Assembly: GCF_002149015.1 (NCBI RefSeq)
Contig: NZ_NGFO01000004.1
Span: 186,001-250,000, forward strand
Source of the DNA: Gordonia lacunae
Lineage (GTDB): Bacteria > Actinomycetota > Actinomycetes > Mycobacteriales > Mycobacteriaceae
DNA: 64,000 nt
Direction: 5' to 3'
Shown one piece after another: positions 8,288-17,672 of the stretch. Under the pieces are notes generated by a model, which worked only from the letters and a program-made list of their open reading frames with translations, did not search any database and had not been told where the DNA came from. Numbering within the stretch: the stretch's first letter is position 1; each line of letters begins with the position of its first letter. The translations under genes were made by a program, and so were the position numbers.

Positions 8288-9395
8288 ATCCGTCGCACGT
8301 CGCCGACCACGAGTAGCGACTCGCCTTGGTCTGCGCGTTCCGGCCGAGCCGGCCCGACTCATCCGGATTGTCGATCAGTTTCCTCGTCGCGCTGGCGAGT
8401 TCGTCGACACCGTCGACGAGCAACCCGGTGCGTCCGTCGTCGATCGAGTCGGCGAGACCGGCAGCACTGCGGTAACCGATCGTCGGAACGCCGTGCTGGG
8501 CGGCTTCGACGACGGCGAGGCCCCATCCCTCCTTGCGCGACGGCATGAGGTGGACCCGGGCCCGGGCGAGGAGTTCGTGCTTGCGCCGTTCGTCGACGTG
8601 GCCGTGGAAGGTGACCGCCTCGGTCACCGCGAGTTCGGCTGCGGCACGGTGCAGTTCGTCCGACCACCAACCGCCGCCGATGACGTCGAGATGGGCGTCG
8701 ACTCCGTCGCGGCGCAACCGTGCGAGCACGGTCAACGCGTCCTCGACCTGCTTGTGCGGCACCAACCGGGACAAGACGCAGAGGCGCACAGGCTCCTCGC
8801 CGGTCGCCTCGACGGCGATCTCCGCGTCGGCCGGGATGGGATCGATACCGTTGCGCACGACGGAGATCCGGTCTGCCTCGACGCCGAGCGCGACGAGTTC
8901 GGTCTTCGACGGCGTCGACACCGTGACGTACCGATTGCGGCGATGAACCCGCGGCGAGACCCGCGACTCGATGAACCACCCGAGGTGGCCGAGGAGGCGG
9001 CCGGCGACCGGCCACTGCTCACGGTGGCAGTGGTGGACGAGGACGATCGTCGGGGCCGGCGAGACCAGTGCCGAGAAGAACGGGACACCGTTCTGGGTGT
9101 CGACGACGACGTCCGGCCGGCACCCCGCCAGCGGACCCAGGCCGAACCGGCCGCCGAGGATCGTCGCGAGCATGCGCGGATACACACTGATGCGCCCGCC
9201 GGCGCGGAGGAACCGCATGCCGTCGCGTGTCTCCTCGCGGACGGACCCGGGGTAGGCCGAGGTGAGAAAGGTGACGCGCGCCCCGCGCCGGGCCAGTTCG
9301 GCGCCGACGCGTTCCAGGTAGGTCTCACTGCCGCCGCCCTGGGGGTGACGGGTGTCCCGCCAGCACAGGAGCAGGACATTCGACGGTGCGCGCAT
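8235..9395 (-). CDS. Glycosyltransferase family 4 (Rv0225 type)
   Basis: 386 residues with a GT-B fold. The N-terminal domain has a Gly-rich acceptor loop (DTRHPQGGGSETYLERV). The C-terminal nucleotide-sugar domain has VVRNGIDP, LCVLSRLVPHKQVEDAL and the E-x7-E region MPSRKEGWGLAVVEAAQHGVP. GT4 enzymes transfer a sugar from a nucleotide donor with retention; donor and acceptor are unknown. It diverges from the MtrP-like methyltransferase with 60 bp between starts, the arrangement recalled for Rv0224c/Rv0225, supporting a shared role in glycolipid assembly. A TAGGCT -10 box 8 nt before the ATG fixes the start. The tail is Arg-rich where the gene overlaps its convergent neighbour. Confidence 0.88.
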   Translation of the reverse strand: MRAPSNVLLLCWRDTRHPQGGGSETYLERVGAELARRGARVTFLTSAYPGSVREETRDGMRFLRAGGRISVYPRMLATILGGRFGLGPLAGCRPDVVVDTQNGVPFFSALVSPAPTIVLVHHCHREQWPVAGRLLGHLGWFIESRVSPRVHRRNRYVTVSTPSKTELVALGVEADRISVVRNGIDPIPADAEIAVEATGEEPVRLCVLSRLVPHKQVEDALTVLARLRRDGVDAHLDVIGGGWWSDELHRAAAELAVTEAVTFHGHVDERRKHELLARARVHLMPSRKEGWGLAVVEAAQHGVPTIGYRSAAGLADSIDDGRTGLLVDGVDELASATRKLIDNPDESGRLGRNAQTKASRYSWSATCDGFMATFDAVSSAPRRRRR

Positions 9396-9403
9396 CGTCC
9401 GTC

Positions 9404-9409
9404 AGCCTA
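9404..9409 (-). promoter_or_regulatory. -10 box (TAGGCT) of the GT4 gene
   Basis: On the minus strand the hexamer lies 8 nt before the ATG at 9395. It is paired back to back with the -10 box at 9441. Confidence 0.55.
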
Positions 9410-9440
9410 CCGACCCGGGCCGGGGCGTCGGTACGGGTAC

Positions 9441-9446
9441 TACAGT
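9441..9446 (+). promoter_or_regulatory. -10 box (TACAGT) of the methyltransferase gene
   Basis: TACAGT lies 9 nt before the ATG at 9456 with no Shine-Dalgarno sequence between, consistent with a leaderless transcript. It supports the 9456 start. Confidence 0.6.
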
Positions 9447-9455
9447 GACCCGACG

Positions 9456-10235
9456 ATGACGACTCCACTCTCCGGTACGCAGATGGCCCGGCTCGCCACC
9501 CTGCGCCGGGCCGCCGGGCTGCTGAACGACTTCCGCTTCGAGCAGTCCGATCCCGCACGCTTCTACGGCGCACTGGCCGCCGACACGGCGAGCATGGTCG
9601 AGGCGTTCGTACCCGACCTCGGGGAGACCGGGCCCGACGGGGCGGTGGTCCTCGACGTGGGCGGCGGCCCCGGGTACTTCGCCGACGCCTTCCGGGCCCG
9701 CGGCGCCCGATACGTCTCCGTCGAACCCGATCCCACCGAGATGCACGCCGGCGGGCTCGAGCATCGCGGATCGGTCCGCGGGTCGGGCCAGGCGCTTCCC
9801 TTCGCCGACGGTTGCGTCGACATCTGCCTGTCGTCGAACGTCGTCGAACACACCCCGACCCCGTGGCAGATGGCCGACGAGATGCTGCGGGTGACGCGGC
9901 CCGGCGGCGTCGTCATCATCAGCTACACACTCTGGTGGGGACCGTTCGGCGGTCACGAGATGGGCCTGACACACTATCTCGGCGGCCATCGGGCAGCCCG
10001 GCGGTACACCCGGCGCCACGGCCACCCGCCCAAGAACCTCTACGGCACATCGCTGTTCGCGGTCTCGGCGGCCGATGGCCTGCGCTGGGCCCGCGCGGCG
10101 ACCGGTCGTGGACGCGCCGAACTCGTCGCGGCGTTCCCGCGCTATGTCCCGCGCTGGATGTGGTGGGTCATGCGCGTGCCGGTGCTCCGCGACGTCCTCG
10201 GCACCAATCTCGTGCTCGTCCTGCGCCGACTCTGA
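9456..10235 (+). CDS. Class I SAM-dependent methyltransferase, MtrP-like (Rv0224c type)
   Basis: 259 residues. Motif I is VVLDVGGGPGYFADAF, followed by VSVEPDP, the post-I GSGQALPFADGCVDICLSSNVVEH and a VTRPGGVVIISY strand: a complete Rossmann-like methyltransferase core. The C-terminal part is amphipathic and Trp-rich (PRYVPRWMWWVMRVP), suggesting membrane association. In Corynebacterium the homologue MtrP is needed for efficient transport of trehalose mycolates. That role is inferred here from family, length and the divergent GT4 partner. Transcription probably ends at the very strong hairpin 4 bp downstream. Confidence 0.87.
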   Translation: MTTPLSGTQMARLATLRRAAGLLNDFRFEQSDPARFYGALAADTASMVEAFVPDLGETGPDGAVVLDVGGGPGYFADAFRARGARYVSVEPDPTEMHAGGLEHRGSVRGSGQALPFADGCVDICLSSNVVEHTPTPWQMADEMLRVTRPGGVVIISYTLWWGPFGGHEMGLTHYLGGHRAARRYTRRHGHPPKNLYGTSLFAVSAADGLRWARAATGRGRAELVAAFPRYVPRWMWWVMRVPVLRDVLGTNLVLVLRRL

Positions 10236-10238
10236 GGA

Positions 10239-10283
10239 TCCGGTTGCGGTCGGTCCCGGGAACCGGGACCGACCGCAACCGGA
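10239..10283. terminator. 21-bp perfect inverted repeat, bidirectional terminator-like hairpin
   Basis: Positions 10239-10259 and 10263-10283 are exact reverse complements, separated by a 3-nt GAA loop. The element sits between the convergent methyltransferase and MmpS-like genes. The stem would be very stable in RNA from either strand. No T-run follows, so it may act as a U-tract-independent terminator or block antisense read-through. Confidence 0.75.
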
Positions 10284-10302
10284 ACTTCGGGGTCGCCCGG
10301 CC

Positions 10303-11109
10303 CTACTCCGCGGCGAGGTCCGCGGTGCAGTTGAGAGTGCCGCCCTGGCTGGTGGCCGCGGCCAGCTGTTCACCGTCGGCGAGGATGGCGCACGACACCG
10401 GGCCGCGGACCACGATGGCCGACAGGCTCGCGCGGGTCCCCTCGAGTTGCACGCGCTGGGACCACGGCGACCCCGTCGCCGGGATCACGGTCGGCGACCC
10501 CGGGCCGCGACGGAACGTCAGTGCGACGACGTCGCCGTTACCGGTCAGCTGATAGGTGATGGTTCCGGAACGCTGTGTCGTCGTCGTGGTCGACGTCGTC
10601 TCCTCGGTGGTCGTGGTACTCGACGGCGTCGTCGCGCTGGTCGTCGCCGGTTCGCTCGACTCGGTGACCGACGACGACGACGCGCTGGTCGAGTCACCAT
10701 CACCCGAACGGGTCACCAAGACGACGACCAGACCCAGCACCACCAGCGCAATCAGAGCGACCAGCGCCAGCCCGATCGTCCGGCCCTTCGATCCGGAACC
10801 CCGGGGCGGCTCACCGCCGGCCGGCTCGTCGTACGGCGAGGACGCGTACGGCGAACCGCCGGTGTACTGGGGATCGGCGTACTGGGGATCGGTGTAGGGC
10901 CCCGGGTACGGCTGTCCGGCCTGGTGCGGCTCGGTGTACGGACCGGGTTGGTGCGGCTCGGTGTAAGGCCCCGGGTACGGCTGCCCGGGGTGTTGCTCGG
11001 TGTAGGCCTGCGACGGCGGCGCCGACGGGTCGAAGTCCGGGTCGAACTGCCGTGTCTCCGGCGGATCGTTGCGCGGATCGTTGGGATCGCCCTCTGGTGG
11101 TCGGGTCAT
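10303..11109 (-). CDS. MmpS-family-like secreted-domain membrane protein with Pro/Tyr-rich repeats
   Basis: 268 residues. Positions ~30-95 form a cytoplasmic low-complexity region with repeated PYPGPYTEPHQ-like units, then one membrane helix (~109-131, TIGLALVALIALVVLGLVVVL). A Ser/Thr-only linker (~135-175) leads to a C-terminal beta domain beginning ITYQLTGNGDVVALTF and containing the SPWSQRV strand seen in MmpS-type domains. MmpS proteins assist MmpL lipid or siderophore exporters, but here the downstream genes encode an FtsX/ABC exporter and not an MmpL, so the partner is unknown. A CAGAAT hexamer 7 nt before the ATG could be the -10 box. The stop is 19 bp from the strong terminator hairpin. 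Confidence 0.7.
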   Translation of the reverse strand: MTRPPEGDPNDPRNDPPETRQFDPDFDPSAPPSQAYTEQHPGQPYPGPYTEPHQPGPYTEPHQAGQPYPGPYTDPQYADPQYTGGSPYASSPYDEPAGGEPPRGSGSKGRTIGLALVALIALVVLGLVVVLVTRSGDGDSTSASSSSVTESSEPATTSATTPSSTTTTEETTSTTTTTQRSGTITYQLTGNGDVVALTFRRGPGSPTVIPATGSPWSQRVQLEGTRASLSAIVVRGPVSCAILADGEQLAAATSQGGTLNCTADLAAE

Positions 11110-11163
11110 GCGCTCGATTCTGTCATCTGCGGATCGAGCTCGACCCGACCACCGTGAACTGCG

Positions 11164-13728
11164 TCAGATGTCGGCGATCGCTTCCAACGGTCCGGTGCGC
11201 GCGGCCCGGACGGCGGGCCACAGCGCGGCGAGTACGCCGACGATCGCCGACGCGACCAGGGTGATCACGATGAGCGACCACGGGATCACCGGAGCACCCA
11301 GACCCCACTCGGCGAGGGTGCGTACCAACGCCACGCCGATGACGGTTCCGAGGAGCACACCCAGCACCGCGCCGAAGATCGAGATGAGCACCGACTCGAG
11401 GTAGATCGATCGCCGGACCTGGGCCCGGACCATGCCGATCGCACGCAACATCCCGATCTCGCGTTTGCGTTCCACCACCGACAGCGCGAGCGTGTTGATG
11501 ATGCCGAGCACCGCGATCAGCAGGGCCAACCCGAGCATTGCGTACAGCGTGCCGAGCATCTGGTCGATCTGCGACGAGATCTGCCCCTTGAACTGGTCCC
11601 GATCCTGGATCTGCACCGTGAGGTACGCGGCCGTCGCCTCCTCGAGATTGCTGCGCAGGGTGTCGAGGTCGGTGCCTGGGGCAGCGTTCACGAAGAGCGT
11701 GACATTGACCCGCGCGAACGGCGGGACCAGTTTCTCGTAGACCTCGGGCCCCACCACCCACGGTTGCAGCGCCTCGTTGTCGGCGTAGACGCCGGCGATC
11801 GGGACCCGGACCTGCTCCCCGGTCGCCGAGGTGAACGTGACCACGTCGCCGCGCTTCCATCCGTTCGTCTTGCCGGTCCGCTCGCTGATGAGCATCCCGT
11901 CGGCGGGCAGCTCCGACGAGGCACCGTCCTGCATGTCCATGACGGTCACGCTGTTCAGCGGTCCGCCGAGCGCGGAGAACCCGGTCTCCGACTTGTCGTC
12001 GACCTTGGCCTGGACGATCCCGAACGACACCACGTCGGCGACTCCCGGTACGCCATCGATCGCCCCGGTCACCGCCGGCGGCAACGGCGACTGGTTGGTG
12101 CCCGCCACGATGTAGTCGGCGGTGATTCCCGCGTCGACGGCATCGTCGACGGTGCCCTTGAACGACTGTCCGAGGGTGCCGATGATCGCGACCAGCATCA
12201 GGCCGAGCGTCAGCGCGAACGCCGTCGCGGCCGAGCGCCGCGGGTTGCGGACCGCGTTGGTCCGGGCCAGGCGGCCGATCATGCCGAACGGTGCGCCGAT
12301 GACGCGGCCGAGCACGCTGACGAACGGGCGGGCGATCGCCGGGCCGATGAGGACCGCCGACAGGACCGCACCCGCGGCGCCGGCACCCACCGTGATCGCG
12401 GGACCCGCTCCTTCGCCCATCGCGCCGACGACGATCGCGGCGATCGACGCGACGCCGATGACCGCGCCGAGGATGGTGCGGTTGCGCAACGAGGCCGACC
12501 CCTCGGCGGCCGATGCGCGCATCGCCTCCACCGGCGGCACCCGAGCGGCTCTCGCCGCGGGCACCCACGCACTGATCATCGTCACGACGACGCCGACCAG
12601 GACGCCGGCCAGGATCGCATCCGGACCGACGGCCAGCTCACCGTCGGGCAGGCCCGACGTCGCACTGGTGATCGCCTTGAGACCGGCGGCCAGTGCGATG
12701 CCGATGGCGAGGCCGAGCGCGCCGCCGAGGACGCCGACCACGAAGGCCTCGAACAGCACCGACCGCGACACCTGGCGCTGGCTCGCGCCGACCGCCCGGA
12801 GCAGCGCGAACTCCCGGTTCCGCTGCGCGACGATCATTGAGAACGTGTTGTAGATGATGAAGGTGCCGACGACGAGACCGATCGCGGCGAACGCCAGCAG
12901 AATGTACTGGAAGATCTGCAGGAACTCGTTGACCTGCGCCTTCTGGTCTTCGCGGACCTGATCGCCCGTGCGGACGTCGTAGCGATCGGCGTCGGCGCCG
13001 AGAGCGGCGATGATGCGTTCCTGCAACTGCTCCGGAGTGACCCCCGCGACGGCCGACATGTCGACGGCCCCCACGTGCTCACCGTCGGTGAACAGCCGGG
13101 CCGACGTCGCGGCATCGAACTGGGCGTTGACGTAGCCGCCGGTCGAGCTGGGCGCGTCGACGAGGCCCACGACGGTCACGTCGAGCGGTGTCGATTCGCC
13201 CTGGCCGACGACGATCTTCGTCTTCGACCCCACCTTCAGGCCGGCGGCTTCGGCGGCCGACGTGTTGAGCACGATCTCACCGGCGTTCTCGGGTCCGCGA
13301 CCCCCCGGCAGGATCGTCGAGTCCTCCGGCGACAGTGCCTCGGCCGGCGGGATGTAGGTGGTGCCCACACTCGGGGCGCCACCGGTCTGGATGGCCTTGC
13401 CGTCGGAGTCGGCGACCGTGACCAGGCCGTTGTTGTTCACCACGAGCTTGTCGATGCCGAACTGCGCACGCTGATCCCGAAGCTGATCCACGATCGAGTT
13501 GGGCACTCCGGGCGACTGCCGGTCGGCCGGGGTCACCTCGACCGCGACACCCGGCGCCGCGCTGTCGAAGATGTCGTTGAAGGCCTTCGAGATGGACCCG
13601 GTGAACACCATCGACCCGGCCACGAACGAGGTGCCCAGGACGATCGAGAAAAGGGTCAGGAACAGTCGGAGCTTGTGCGCGCGGAGGTTTCGCAGCGAAA
13701 CCCTGCGCATCACCGAAGAGGAGGCCAC
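11164..13728 (-). CDS. FtsX-type ABC transporter permease
   Basis: 854 residues built as a duplicated FtsX/MacB permease. TM1 lies at ~20-45 (LRLFLTLFSIVLGTSFVAGSM), a first large extracytoplasmic domain at ~50-255, three helices at ~265-400, a second TM1-like helix near 485-510, a second extracytoplasmic domain, and three final helices after QIDQMLGTLYAMLGLALLIAVLGIINTLALSV. The permease works by mechanotransmission and does not form a classic channel; substrates of this class include lipoproteins, peptides and envelope lipids. It pairs with the ATPase whose stop lies 3 bp upstream (ATPase first, permease second). No periplasmic adaptor is present, as is usual in actinobacteria. Confidence 0.88.
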   Translation of the reverse strand: MASSSVMRRVSLRNLRAHKLRLFLTLFSIVLGTSFVAGSMVFTGSISKAFNDIFDSAAPGVAVEVTPADRQSPGVPNSIVDQLRDQRAQFGIDKLVVNNNGLVTVADSDGKAIQTGGAPSVGTTYIPPAEALSPEDSTILPGGRGPENAGEIVLNTSAAEAAGLKVGSKTKIVVGQGESTPLDVTVVGLVDAPSSTGGYVNAQFDAATSARLFTDGEHVGAVDMSAVAGVTPEQLQERIIAALGADADRYDVRTGDQVREDQKAQVNEFLQIFQYILLAFAAIGLVVGTFIIYNTFSMIVAQRNREFALLRAVGASQRQVSRSVLFEAFVVGVLGGALGLAIGIALAAGLKAITSATSGLPDGELAVGPDAILAGVLVGVVVTMISAWVPAARAARVPPVEAMRASAAEGSASLRNRTILGAVIGVASIAAIVVGAMGEGAGPAITVGAGAAGAVLSAVLIGPAIARPFVSVLGRVIGAPFGMIGRLARTNAVRNPRRSAATAFALTLGLMLVAIIGTLGQSFKGTVDDAVDAGITADYIVAGTNQSPLPPAVTGAIDGVPGVADVVSFGIVQAKVDDKSETGFSALGGPLNSVTVMDMQDGASSELPADGMLISERTGKTNGWKRGDVVTFTSATGEQVRVPIAGVYADNEALQPWVVGPEVYEKLVPPFARVNVTLFVNAAPGTDLDTLRSNLEEATAAYLTVQIQDRDQFKGQISSQIDQMLGTLYAMLGLALLIAVLGIINTLALSVVERKREIGMLRAIGMVRAQVRRSIYLESVLISIFGAVLGVLLGTVIGVALVRTLAEWGLGAPVIPWSLIVITLVASAIVGVLAALWPAVRAARTGPLEAIADI

Positions 13729-13731
13729 GGC

Positions 13732-14547
13732 TCAGTGCGCTCTGGCGGTGTCGGGCGCAGGCACGTTGTCCAGGTTCTTCATGACCTCGAAGACGTCGTC
13801 GGCAGAGGGCCGGGAGAGCTCCTGCACGATCTGTCCGTCGGCCAGGAACACCACCCGGTCGGCGTACGACGCGGCCCGCGGATCGTGGGTCACGATGACG
13901 ACGGTCTGCTTGAACTCGTCGGTCGCCGCGCGCAGGATCGACAGCACCTCGCCGGAGGAACGCGAGTCCAGGTTGCCCGTCGGCTCGTCGCCGAAGATGA
14001 TCGACGGCTTCCCGATCAGCGCACGGGCACAGGCCACACGCTGCTGCTGACCACCCGACAACTCACTCGGCAGATGGCCGAGCCGGTCGGTGATGCCCAG
14101 CCGGGCCACCACGGCATCGAACCATTCGGTGTCGACGGTGCGGCCGGCGATGTCGACCGGCAGTGTGATGTTCTCCTTGGCCGTCAGCGTCGGCACGAGG
14201 TTGAACGCCTGGAAGACGAAGCCGATGCGGTCGCGACGCAGCATCGTCATCGCCTTGTCCGACAACGCGGTGAGATCGGTGTCGCCGATGAACACCTTGC
14301 CGTCACTCGCGACGTCGAGGCCGGCGAGGCAGTGCATCAGGGTGGACTTGCCGGATCCCGACGGTCCCATGATGGCGGTGAACTCGCCCTCCCGGAACGA
14401 GATCGAGACGCTCTTCAGGGCTTCGACGGCGGTGTCGCCGACGCCGTACCGCTTGGAAAGGTTGTCGGCTCCGGCGGCCACCGCATGCTTGGGCGCCCCG
14501 AAATCATCGCCACCGTCGTCTCGCGCGGCCACATCAGTCGTCGTCAT
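13732..14547 (-). CDS. ABC transporter ATP-binding protein of the MacB/LolD class
   Basis: 271 residues with Walker A GPSGSGKSTL, Q-loop FVFQAFNLVPTLT, signature LSGGQQQRVACARAL, Walker B IIFGDEPTGNLDS with D-loop, and switch His VIVTHD. The NLDSRSS and FNLVPTLTA signatures are typical of ATPases that drive FtsX/MacB permeases, and the matching permease follows after 3 bp. A Gly/Asp-rich leader of about 25 residues precedes the domain. Upstream, a CACGGT hexamer 7 nt before the ATG is a weak -10 candidate; there is no clear ribosome-binding site. Confidence 0.92.
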   Translation of the reverse strand: MTTTDVAARDDGGDDFGAPKHAVAAGADNLSKRYGVGDTAVEALKSVSISFREGEFTAIMGPSGSGKSTLMHCLAGLDVASDGKVFIGDTDLTALSDKAMTMLRRDRIGFVFQAFNLVPTLTAKENITLPVDIAGRTVDTEWFDAVVARLGITDRLGHLPSELSGGQQQRVACARALIGKPSIIFGDEPTGNLDSRSSGEVLSILRAATDEFKQTVVIVTHDPRAASYADRVVFLADGQIVQELSRPSADDVFEVMKNLDNVPAPDTARAH

Positions 14548-14629
14548 GCCATCAACCGTGCCAAATCCTGGGCCGGTTGGCCATCAGGTATCACCCTGAC
14601 CCCACCCTGAGGGCCGGTGACCTTGGGCA

Positions 14630-15637
14630 CTACTTCGGGATCTGGACCTCGAACGAGTGCACCCGGTTGGGCGATCCGACGTTGTCCGACACCACGAGCA
14701 GGGTGCGGGTGCGGGTCTTGGCGAACGGGTTGTCGGGGTGCCAGTTACCCCAGGCGAGACCCGACATGTTGCCGGTGCGTAGGCGTGGCGTCGCGACGGT
14801 GGAGAAGATCCGACGCTTGGTCATCGCCTTCTCGCGCCCGCTGAGCTTCTTCTTGTTCGTCACCGAGGTGGCACCCCGGGTCGTCGTCCAGAAGATGTTC
14901 GCGAGGTTGCCCGGACCACGCTCCAGCACGAGGAAGTCGGTCGAGTTGACGGCGAGCACGTCGGCGGCCACCTTGTTCGCGTCGGTGCGGTAGACGAACT
15001 CGCGATTGCTCTTGCCGAAGGTCAGCAGGCGGGCCGACCGCGCGGCATCCTGCCGCAGCCCACCGGCCGTGAGAACACTGACCTGGCCCTGGCGCCCGAT
15101 GGCCGCGCCGGTGAGCCCGCGCTGGCCGGCCAGACCCGACTTCGGCGACGGGCGCCACGCCGGCGGGAGCGGGAGATCGCGGATGACCTGTCCGATCGGG
15201 CCGATCTGACGGACGAACTGGTTGTTGCCGCCGCTGACCACGGTGTAACCGCCCGCCGACTGCCGGATGCCCTCGAACTGGGCCTGGCCGGGCAGCAGCG
15301 GGAGGAACCATGGGCCGAGGACGGTGCCGCCACCGTTGATCCGCGGTTGTCCGACGAACGACGCGTTGACCGACGTGTAGCCGATCGACGCGGTGAAGAA
15401 GCGGGCCGGCAGCACGTCTTCGGCGATCAGCACGTAGCTGCCGTTGCCGGTCCGGTCGATACCGGAGATCCGGTTGACCGTGGGGAGCCCGTCGCCGATC
15501 GTCGTCGAATCGGTGAAGAACGCCGACACACCCGCCCCGGAAGGCGGTGTCGCCGAAGCCGGTTGGACGGCGATCGGGGAGGCCAGACCCAAGACGCAGG
15601 CACCGGCGATCGAGGCGCCCCACACACGTAGCTTCAT
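14630..15637 (-). CDS. Exported esterase-like/phytase-like beta-propeller protein
   Basis: 335 residues. A signal peptide spans ~1-30 (MKLRVWGASIAGACVLGLAS, then an AXA-like SASA cleavage region). The secreted domain has the pattern of the esterase-like activity of phytase family: SGIDRTGNGSYVLIAED near the N-terminus, a middle with FEGIRQSAGGYTVVSGG, and a C-terminus with MSGLAWG....RTLLVVSDN. Such proteins are predicted beta-propellers of mostly unknown activity. ATG 15637 is preferred over GTG 15646 because a TATCGT -10 box ends 7 nt upstream, inside which the GTG would begin. It is monocistronic; pckG ends 74 bp upstream of its start. Confidence 0.7.
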   Translation of the reverse strand: MKLRVWGASIAGACVLGLASPIAVQPASATPPSGAGVSAFFTDSTTIGDGLPTVNRISGIDRTGNGSYVLIAEDVLPARFFTASIGYTSVNASFVGQPRINGGGTVLGPWFLPLLPGQAQFEGIRQSAGGYTVVSGGNNQFVRQIGPIGQVIRDLPLPPAWRPSPKSGLAGQRGLTGAAIGRQGQVSVLTAGGLRQDAARSARLLTFGKSNREFVYRTDANKVAADVLAVNSTDFLVLERGPGNLANIFWTTTRGATSVTNKKKLSGREKAMTKRRIFSTVATPRLRTGNMSGLAWGNWHPDNPFAKTRTRTLLVVSDNVGSPNRVHSFEVQIPK

Positions 15638-15644
15638 GAGGGGC

Positions 15645-15650
15645 ACGATA
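15645..15650 (-). promoter_or_regulatory. -10 box (TATCGT) of the phytase-like gene
   Basis: On the minus strand TATCGT lies 7 nt before the ATG at 15637, indicating a leaderless transcript independent of pckG and deciding the start codon. Confidence 0.55.
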
Positions 15651-15711
15651 CCTCAACCGTCACTTCTGACCCTCCCGTACGTTCAGCCCCGGTTCTCGGC
15701 AGACGCGCACA

Positions 15712-17538
15712 TCAGGCCAGGCGCTGCTTCAGCCCGTCCAGCTCGTCACGCAGCGAACTCGGCAGCTTCTCGCCCACGAAGTCGAAGAGCTCCTCGATCG
15801 ACGGGATCTCCTCGCGCCATTCCTCGGGCTTGAAGGCGAGGGCCTCCGCGACGTCCTCGGCAGGCACGTCCAGGCCGCTGACGTCGATCGACTCGGGCTT
15901 CGCGACGATGCCGATGGGGGTCTCGACACCCTCGGCCTCACCCTCGATGCGCTCGATGATCCACTTCAGCACGCGGCTGTTCTCACCGAATCCGGGCCAC
16001 AGGAAGCGCTTGTCCTCGCCCCGGCGGAACCAGTTGACGTAGAACACCTTCGGCAGCTTCGACTCGTCGGCGTTCTTGCCGATGTTCACCCAGTGCTGCA
16101 GGTAGTCACCGACGTGGTAACCCATGAACGGCAGCATCGCCATCGGGTCGCGACGCACGGTGCCGACCTTGCCCTCGGCGGCAGCCGTCTGCTCGGAGCC
16201 GACGGTGGCACCCATGAAGACACCGGTCTGCCAGTCGCGGGCCTCGGTCACCAGCGGCACCGTGGTCTTGCGACGACCGCCGAACAGGATCGCCGAGATC
16301 GGCACGCCCTGCGGGTCGTCCCACTCGTCGGCCAGGGACGGGCACTGCGAGATCGGGGTGCAGTAGCGCGAATTCGGATGTGCGGCCTTGTGATCGGACT
16401 CCGGGGTCCAGTCGTTGCCGAGCCAGTCGGTGAGGTGCGCGGGCGCCGGGCCGTCGATGTCTTCCCACCAGACATCGCCGTCGTCGGTGCGAGCGACGTT
16501 GGTGTAGAGGGTGTTGCCGGCCTCGATGGTCTTCATCGCGTTCGGGTTCGAGTCGTAGCTGGTTCCGGGAGCGACACCGAAGAACCCGAACTCGGGGTTG
16601 ATCGCGTAGAGACGGCCATCCTCGCCGAAGCGCATCCAGGCGATGTCGTCGCCCACGGTCTCCGCCTTCCAGCCGGGGATGGTCGGCTGGAGCATCGCGA
16701 GATTGGTCTTGCCGCAGGCGCTCGGGAACGCCGCGGCGATGTAGTACACCTTGTTCGCCGGGCTGGTCAGCTTGAGGATCAGCATGTGCTCGGCCATCCA
16801 GCCCTCGTCCCGGGCGATGACCGAGGCGATGCGCAGGGCGTAGCACTTCTTGCCGAGCAGCGCGTTGCCGCCGTAACCCGAACCGAACGACCAGATCTCG
16901 CGGGTCTCCGGGAAGTGGGTGATGTACTTCTCGGTGTTGCAGGGCCACGGCACGTCGGCCTGGCCGGGCTCGAGAGGCGCGCCGACGGAGTGCAGCGCCT
17001 TCACGAAGAAGCCGTCCTCGCCGAGGATCTCCAGGACGCGGGGACCGACGCGGGTCATGATCTTCATCGACAGCACGACGTACTCGGAGTCGGTGAGCTC
17101 GACGCCGAGCTTGGGGTCGTCGGAGTCCAGCGGGCCCATGCAGAACGGGATGACGAACATCGTGCGCCCGCGCATGCTGCCGCGGTAGAGCTCGGTCATC
17201 GTGGAGCGCATCTCGGCGGGGTCGACCCAGTTGTTGGTCGGCCCGGCGTCCTCTTCGGCCTCCGAGCAGATGTAGGTGCGCGACTCCACGCGTGCCACGT
17301 CGGCGGGGTCGGAGCTGGCGAGGAAGGAGTTCGGCTTCTTCTCCTCGTTCAGCTTGACGAGGGTGCCCGCCTTGACGAGGTCGGCCGTGAGGCGCTCCCA
17401 CTCCTCGTCGCTGCCGTCCGACCACACCACCCGGTCGGGTTGGGTCAGCTCGGCGACCTCGGCCACCCAGGCCAGCAGTCCCGCGTGCTTCGTCGGAGCG
17501 CTACTCGGGTCCAGTCCGGGAATGGTGGCTGCGGTCAT
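15712..17538 (-). CDS. pckG: Phosphoenolpyruvate carboxykinase (GTP)
   Basis: 608 residues, the usual length of GTP-type PEPCK. It converts oxaloacetate and GTP to PEP, CO2 and GDP, the first committed step of gluconeogenesis and an anaplerotic valve in the cytosol. Visible motifs are [12 protein letters not shown] (P-loop with the mobile Cys), [22 protein letters not shown] (metal-binding kinase-2 region), [18 protein letters not shown], and the nucleotide-binding [24 protein letters not shown] strong Shine-Dalgarno GGAGGAGG lies about 9 nt before the ATG, and upstream in-frame residues are not conserved. It is transcribed alone, with a 212-bp region upstream. Confidence 0.97.
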   Translation of the reverse strand: MTAATIPGLDPSSAPTKHAGLLAWVAEVAELTQPDRVVWSDGSDEEWERLTADLVKAGTLVKLNEEKKPNSFLASSDPADVARVESRTYICSEAEEDAGPTNNWVDPAEMRSTMTELYRGSMRGRTMFVIPFCMGPLDSDDPKLGVELTDSEYVVLSMKIMTRVGPRVLEILGEDGFFVKALHSVGAPLEPGQADVPWPCNTEKYITHFPETREIWSFGSGYGGNALLGKKCYALRIASVIARDEGWMAEHMLILKLTSPANKVYYIAAAFPSACGKTNLAMLQPTIPGWKAETVGDDIAWMRFGEDGRLYAINPEFGFFGVAPGTSYDSNPNAMKTIEAGNTLYTNVARTDDGDVWWEDIDGPAPAHLTDWLGNDWTPESDHKAAHPNSRYCTPISQCPSLADEWDDPQGVPISAILFGGRRKTTVPLVTEARDWQTGVFMGATVGSEQTAAAEGKVGTVRRDPMAMLPFMGYHVGDYLQHWVNIGKNADESKLPKVFYVNWFRRGEDKRFLWPGFGENSRVLKWIIERIEGEAEGVETPIGIVAKPESIDVSGLDVPAEDVAEALAFKPEEWREEIPSIEELFDFVGEKLPSSLRDELDGLKQRLA

Positions 17539-17672
17539 CGTTGGGGCCTCCTCCGAGGTGGTGGCCGCTTGGAATGGCCACCTGTCAGGTCGTCTCGTCG
17601 TCCAGGATACGTACACCGAACAGGCGCTAGGTCACGGGGTTCACCAGGTGCGGTGTACGCCACACCCGGGCG

